DNA of 16,317 nt from JAYEJW01 sp034716535. GTDB lineage: Bacteria; Pseudomonadota; Gammaproteobacteria; Chromatiales; Chromatiaceae. Positions 15,367-16,317 of this stretch are shown one piece after another. Numbering within the stretch: position 1 is the first letter of the stretch; the number at the start of each line of letters is the position of its first letter. A program made the position numbers and the translations under genes. The notes below the pieces were generated by a model. The model saw only the letters and a program-made list of their open reading frames with translations. It was not told the origin of the DNA and did not search any database. The stretch is taken from assembly GCA_034716535.1 (NCBI GenBank), contig JAYEJW010000088.1, forward strand, positions 1 through 16,317. The letters are read 5' to 3'.

Positions 15367-15726
15367 TCAGAGATGATGCACGACTGCGGACCGTTTCTCA
15401 GGAGCCGAAGCGGACCACAAACGCTCGAGATTGTAGAAATCGCGGACCTTGGGCAGCATGACGTGGACCACGACCGCGTTTAGGTCGATCAGCGCCCACT
15501 CGCCCTCCTGAACACCCTCACTCCCCAGCGCGGGCTCCCCCGCTTCCTTGGCTTTGAAGGCGACGGTCTCTCCAATGGCCTTTACATGACGATCCGACGT
15601 ACCGGAGGCCACGATCATGTAGTCCGTCACGGCCGTCTTACCGCGCACGTCCATCACAGACACATCCCTCGCCTTCATGTCGGCGAGGGTGTCGAGGACC
15701 AGCTGCTTCAGTTGCTCGATCTGCAT
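15367..15726 (-). CDS. rsfS: Ribosomal silencing factor RsfS
   Basis: RsfS (Iojap family) binds ribosomal protein uL14 and blocks subunit joining when nutrients run low. The 119 residues match the family: LKQLVLDTLADMKARDVSVM (5-24), TDYMIVASGTSDRHVKAI (33-50), EGEWALIDLNAVVVHVM and the C-terminal RDFYNLERLW. ATG 15726 is chosen because AGAGGAGATCGC precedes it, and because it begins the conserved MQIEQLK. The gene follows nadD by 99 bp on the same strand, the standard nadD-rsfS order. The usual next gene, rlmH, is replaced by the WYL regulator, 1 nt away. Confidence 0.96.
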   Translation of the reverse strand: MQIEQLKQLVLDTLADMKARDVSVMDVRGKTAVTDYMIVASGTSDRHVKAIGETVAFKAKEAGEPALGSEGVQEGEWALIDLNAVVVHVMLPKVRDFYNLERLWSASAPEKRSAVVHHL

Positions 15727-15825
15727 GCGATCTCCTCTGCATAGAAAAAAACGGCGCACCGCAGGCGCACCCGATCACCTTCGCCCATCGACAAAGGGCC
15801 GACGTGCGGGGGACCGGACACGAGT

Positions 15826-16317
15826 CTACACACGATACAAGGCCTCCCGCTCAATGATCCGGAGTACTGGGTCAGGAAGCAGAAAACGCGGACTAAGTCC
15901 CCTTGCCACCAAGTTCCTGATGGCGGTGGCGGAGATGTCCATCTGCGTTACCTCCTGGAACAGGATGCGGCCACCCGATGTCATCTCCAGGTGAGCAGGA
16001 TCCTGAGTAAGACGAGACTCGGCCCAGCGCCTTAGGGCGGGGTCCGCGGAATCGCCCGTACCGGGTCGTCCCATGACGACCAGATGGGCCAGCTCCAGAA
16101 TGTCGTCCGGACGGTACCAGGAGAGGAAATCGCCGAAGGCGTCTGCGCCCACCAAGAGGCAAAGCGGCAGGTCGGGACCGAGCTCTGACCGCAAAGAAAG
16201 TAGCGTATCATAAGAATAGGAGCCGCCCGAACGCCGAAGCTCCCGCTCGTCGATGACGAATTCGGTCTGATCCTCTACGGCCGCGCGGATCATGGCCAGT
16301 CGTTGCGTGCCCGAGGC
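15826..16317 (-). CDS. nadD: Nicotinate-nucleotide adenylyltransferase NadD, 5' end outside window
   Basis: NadD adenylates nicotinic acid mononucleotide in NAD synthesis. The frame is open to the window end (ASGTQRLAMIRAAVEDQTEF), so the N-terminal nucleotide-binding GxFxPxHxGH motif lies outside. The 163 visible residues of roughly 215 show GGSYSYDTLLSLR (25-45 region), LLVGADAFGDFLSWYRPDDIL, HLVVMGRPG and the ISATAIR motif (nucleotidyltransferase ISxTxxR) near the C-terminus. The ATG at 16293 is internal, not the start. rsfS follows on the same strand. The gap between them carries a T7 run but no convincing hairpin, so read-through into rsfS is likely. Confidence 0.95.
   Translation of the reverse strand, partial: ASGTQRLAMIRAAVEDQTEFVIDERELRRSGGSYSYDTLLSLRSELGPDLPLCLLVGADAFGDFLSWYRPDDILELAHLVVMGRPGTGDSADPALRRWAESRLTQDPAHLEMTSGGRILFQEVTQMDISATAIRNLVARGLSPRFLLPDPVLRIIEREALYRV

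Noticed and set aside
15738..15770. T7 run after a GGTGCGCC direct repeat between nadD and rsfS
   Set aside because: Only a 3-4 bp stem can form before the T-run, so an intrinsic terminator or attenuator is not supported.

Overview
The window looks like GC-rich chromosomal DNA of a gammaproteobacterium. The main evidence is the conserved outer-membrane biogenesis block lptD-surA-pdxA with apaG-apaH and folA nearby, plus a divergent amgK-type sugar kinase as in pseudomonads. The nadD-rsfS pair fits as well. The genus cannot be fixed from the sequence; a Chromatiales/Ectothiorhodospiraceae-like lineage is a guess. No tRNA, rRNA, CRISPR array, prophage or intact insertion sequence was seen.

Layout. 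Positions 1-3230 are a worn accessory-looking edge: a pentapeptide-repeat protein cut by the window start, a C-terminal remnant of the LysR-type activator nhaR, a KefB/C-like cation/proton antiporter on the minus strand, and a scrap of an IS1182-type transposase. Next comes a minus-strand AmgK-like kinase (3227-4213), divergent from the plus-strand run lptD, surA, pdxA (about 4511-9800). surA overlaps the end of lptD, and pdxA starts 6 bp after surA, so they probably form one operon. ksgA, which usually follows pdxA, is absent. In its place are three minus-strand genes: a gamma-glutamylcyclotransferase-like protein, a GnnA-like Gfo/Idh/MocA oxidoreductase, and a 55-residue single-span membrane protein. 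apaG and apaH then resume on the plus strand. Beyond them the minus strand carries folA, an acidic 44-codon ORF with its own promoter and terminator, a WYL-domain regulator, rsfS and the 3' part of nadD, which runs off the window end.

How the genes work together. LptD (LPS insertion into the outer membrane), SurA (periplasmic chaperone that helps fold LptD) and AmgK (peptidoglycan sugar recycling) concern the cell envelope. The GnnA-like enzyme may add to this by making a precursor of amide-linked lipid A. PdxA, NadD and FolA make cofactors (pyridoxal phosphate, NAD, tetrahydrofolate). ApaH removes diadenosine tetraphosphate, and RsfS silences ribosomes in starvation.

The least explained items are the acidic ORF as a complete stand-alone transcription unit, the roughly 200-residue low-complexity insert in LptD, the replacement of ksgA, and the WYL regulator 1 nt behind rsfS. 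No convincing new multi-gene system (defence, secretion or mobile) was found.
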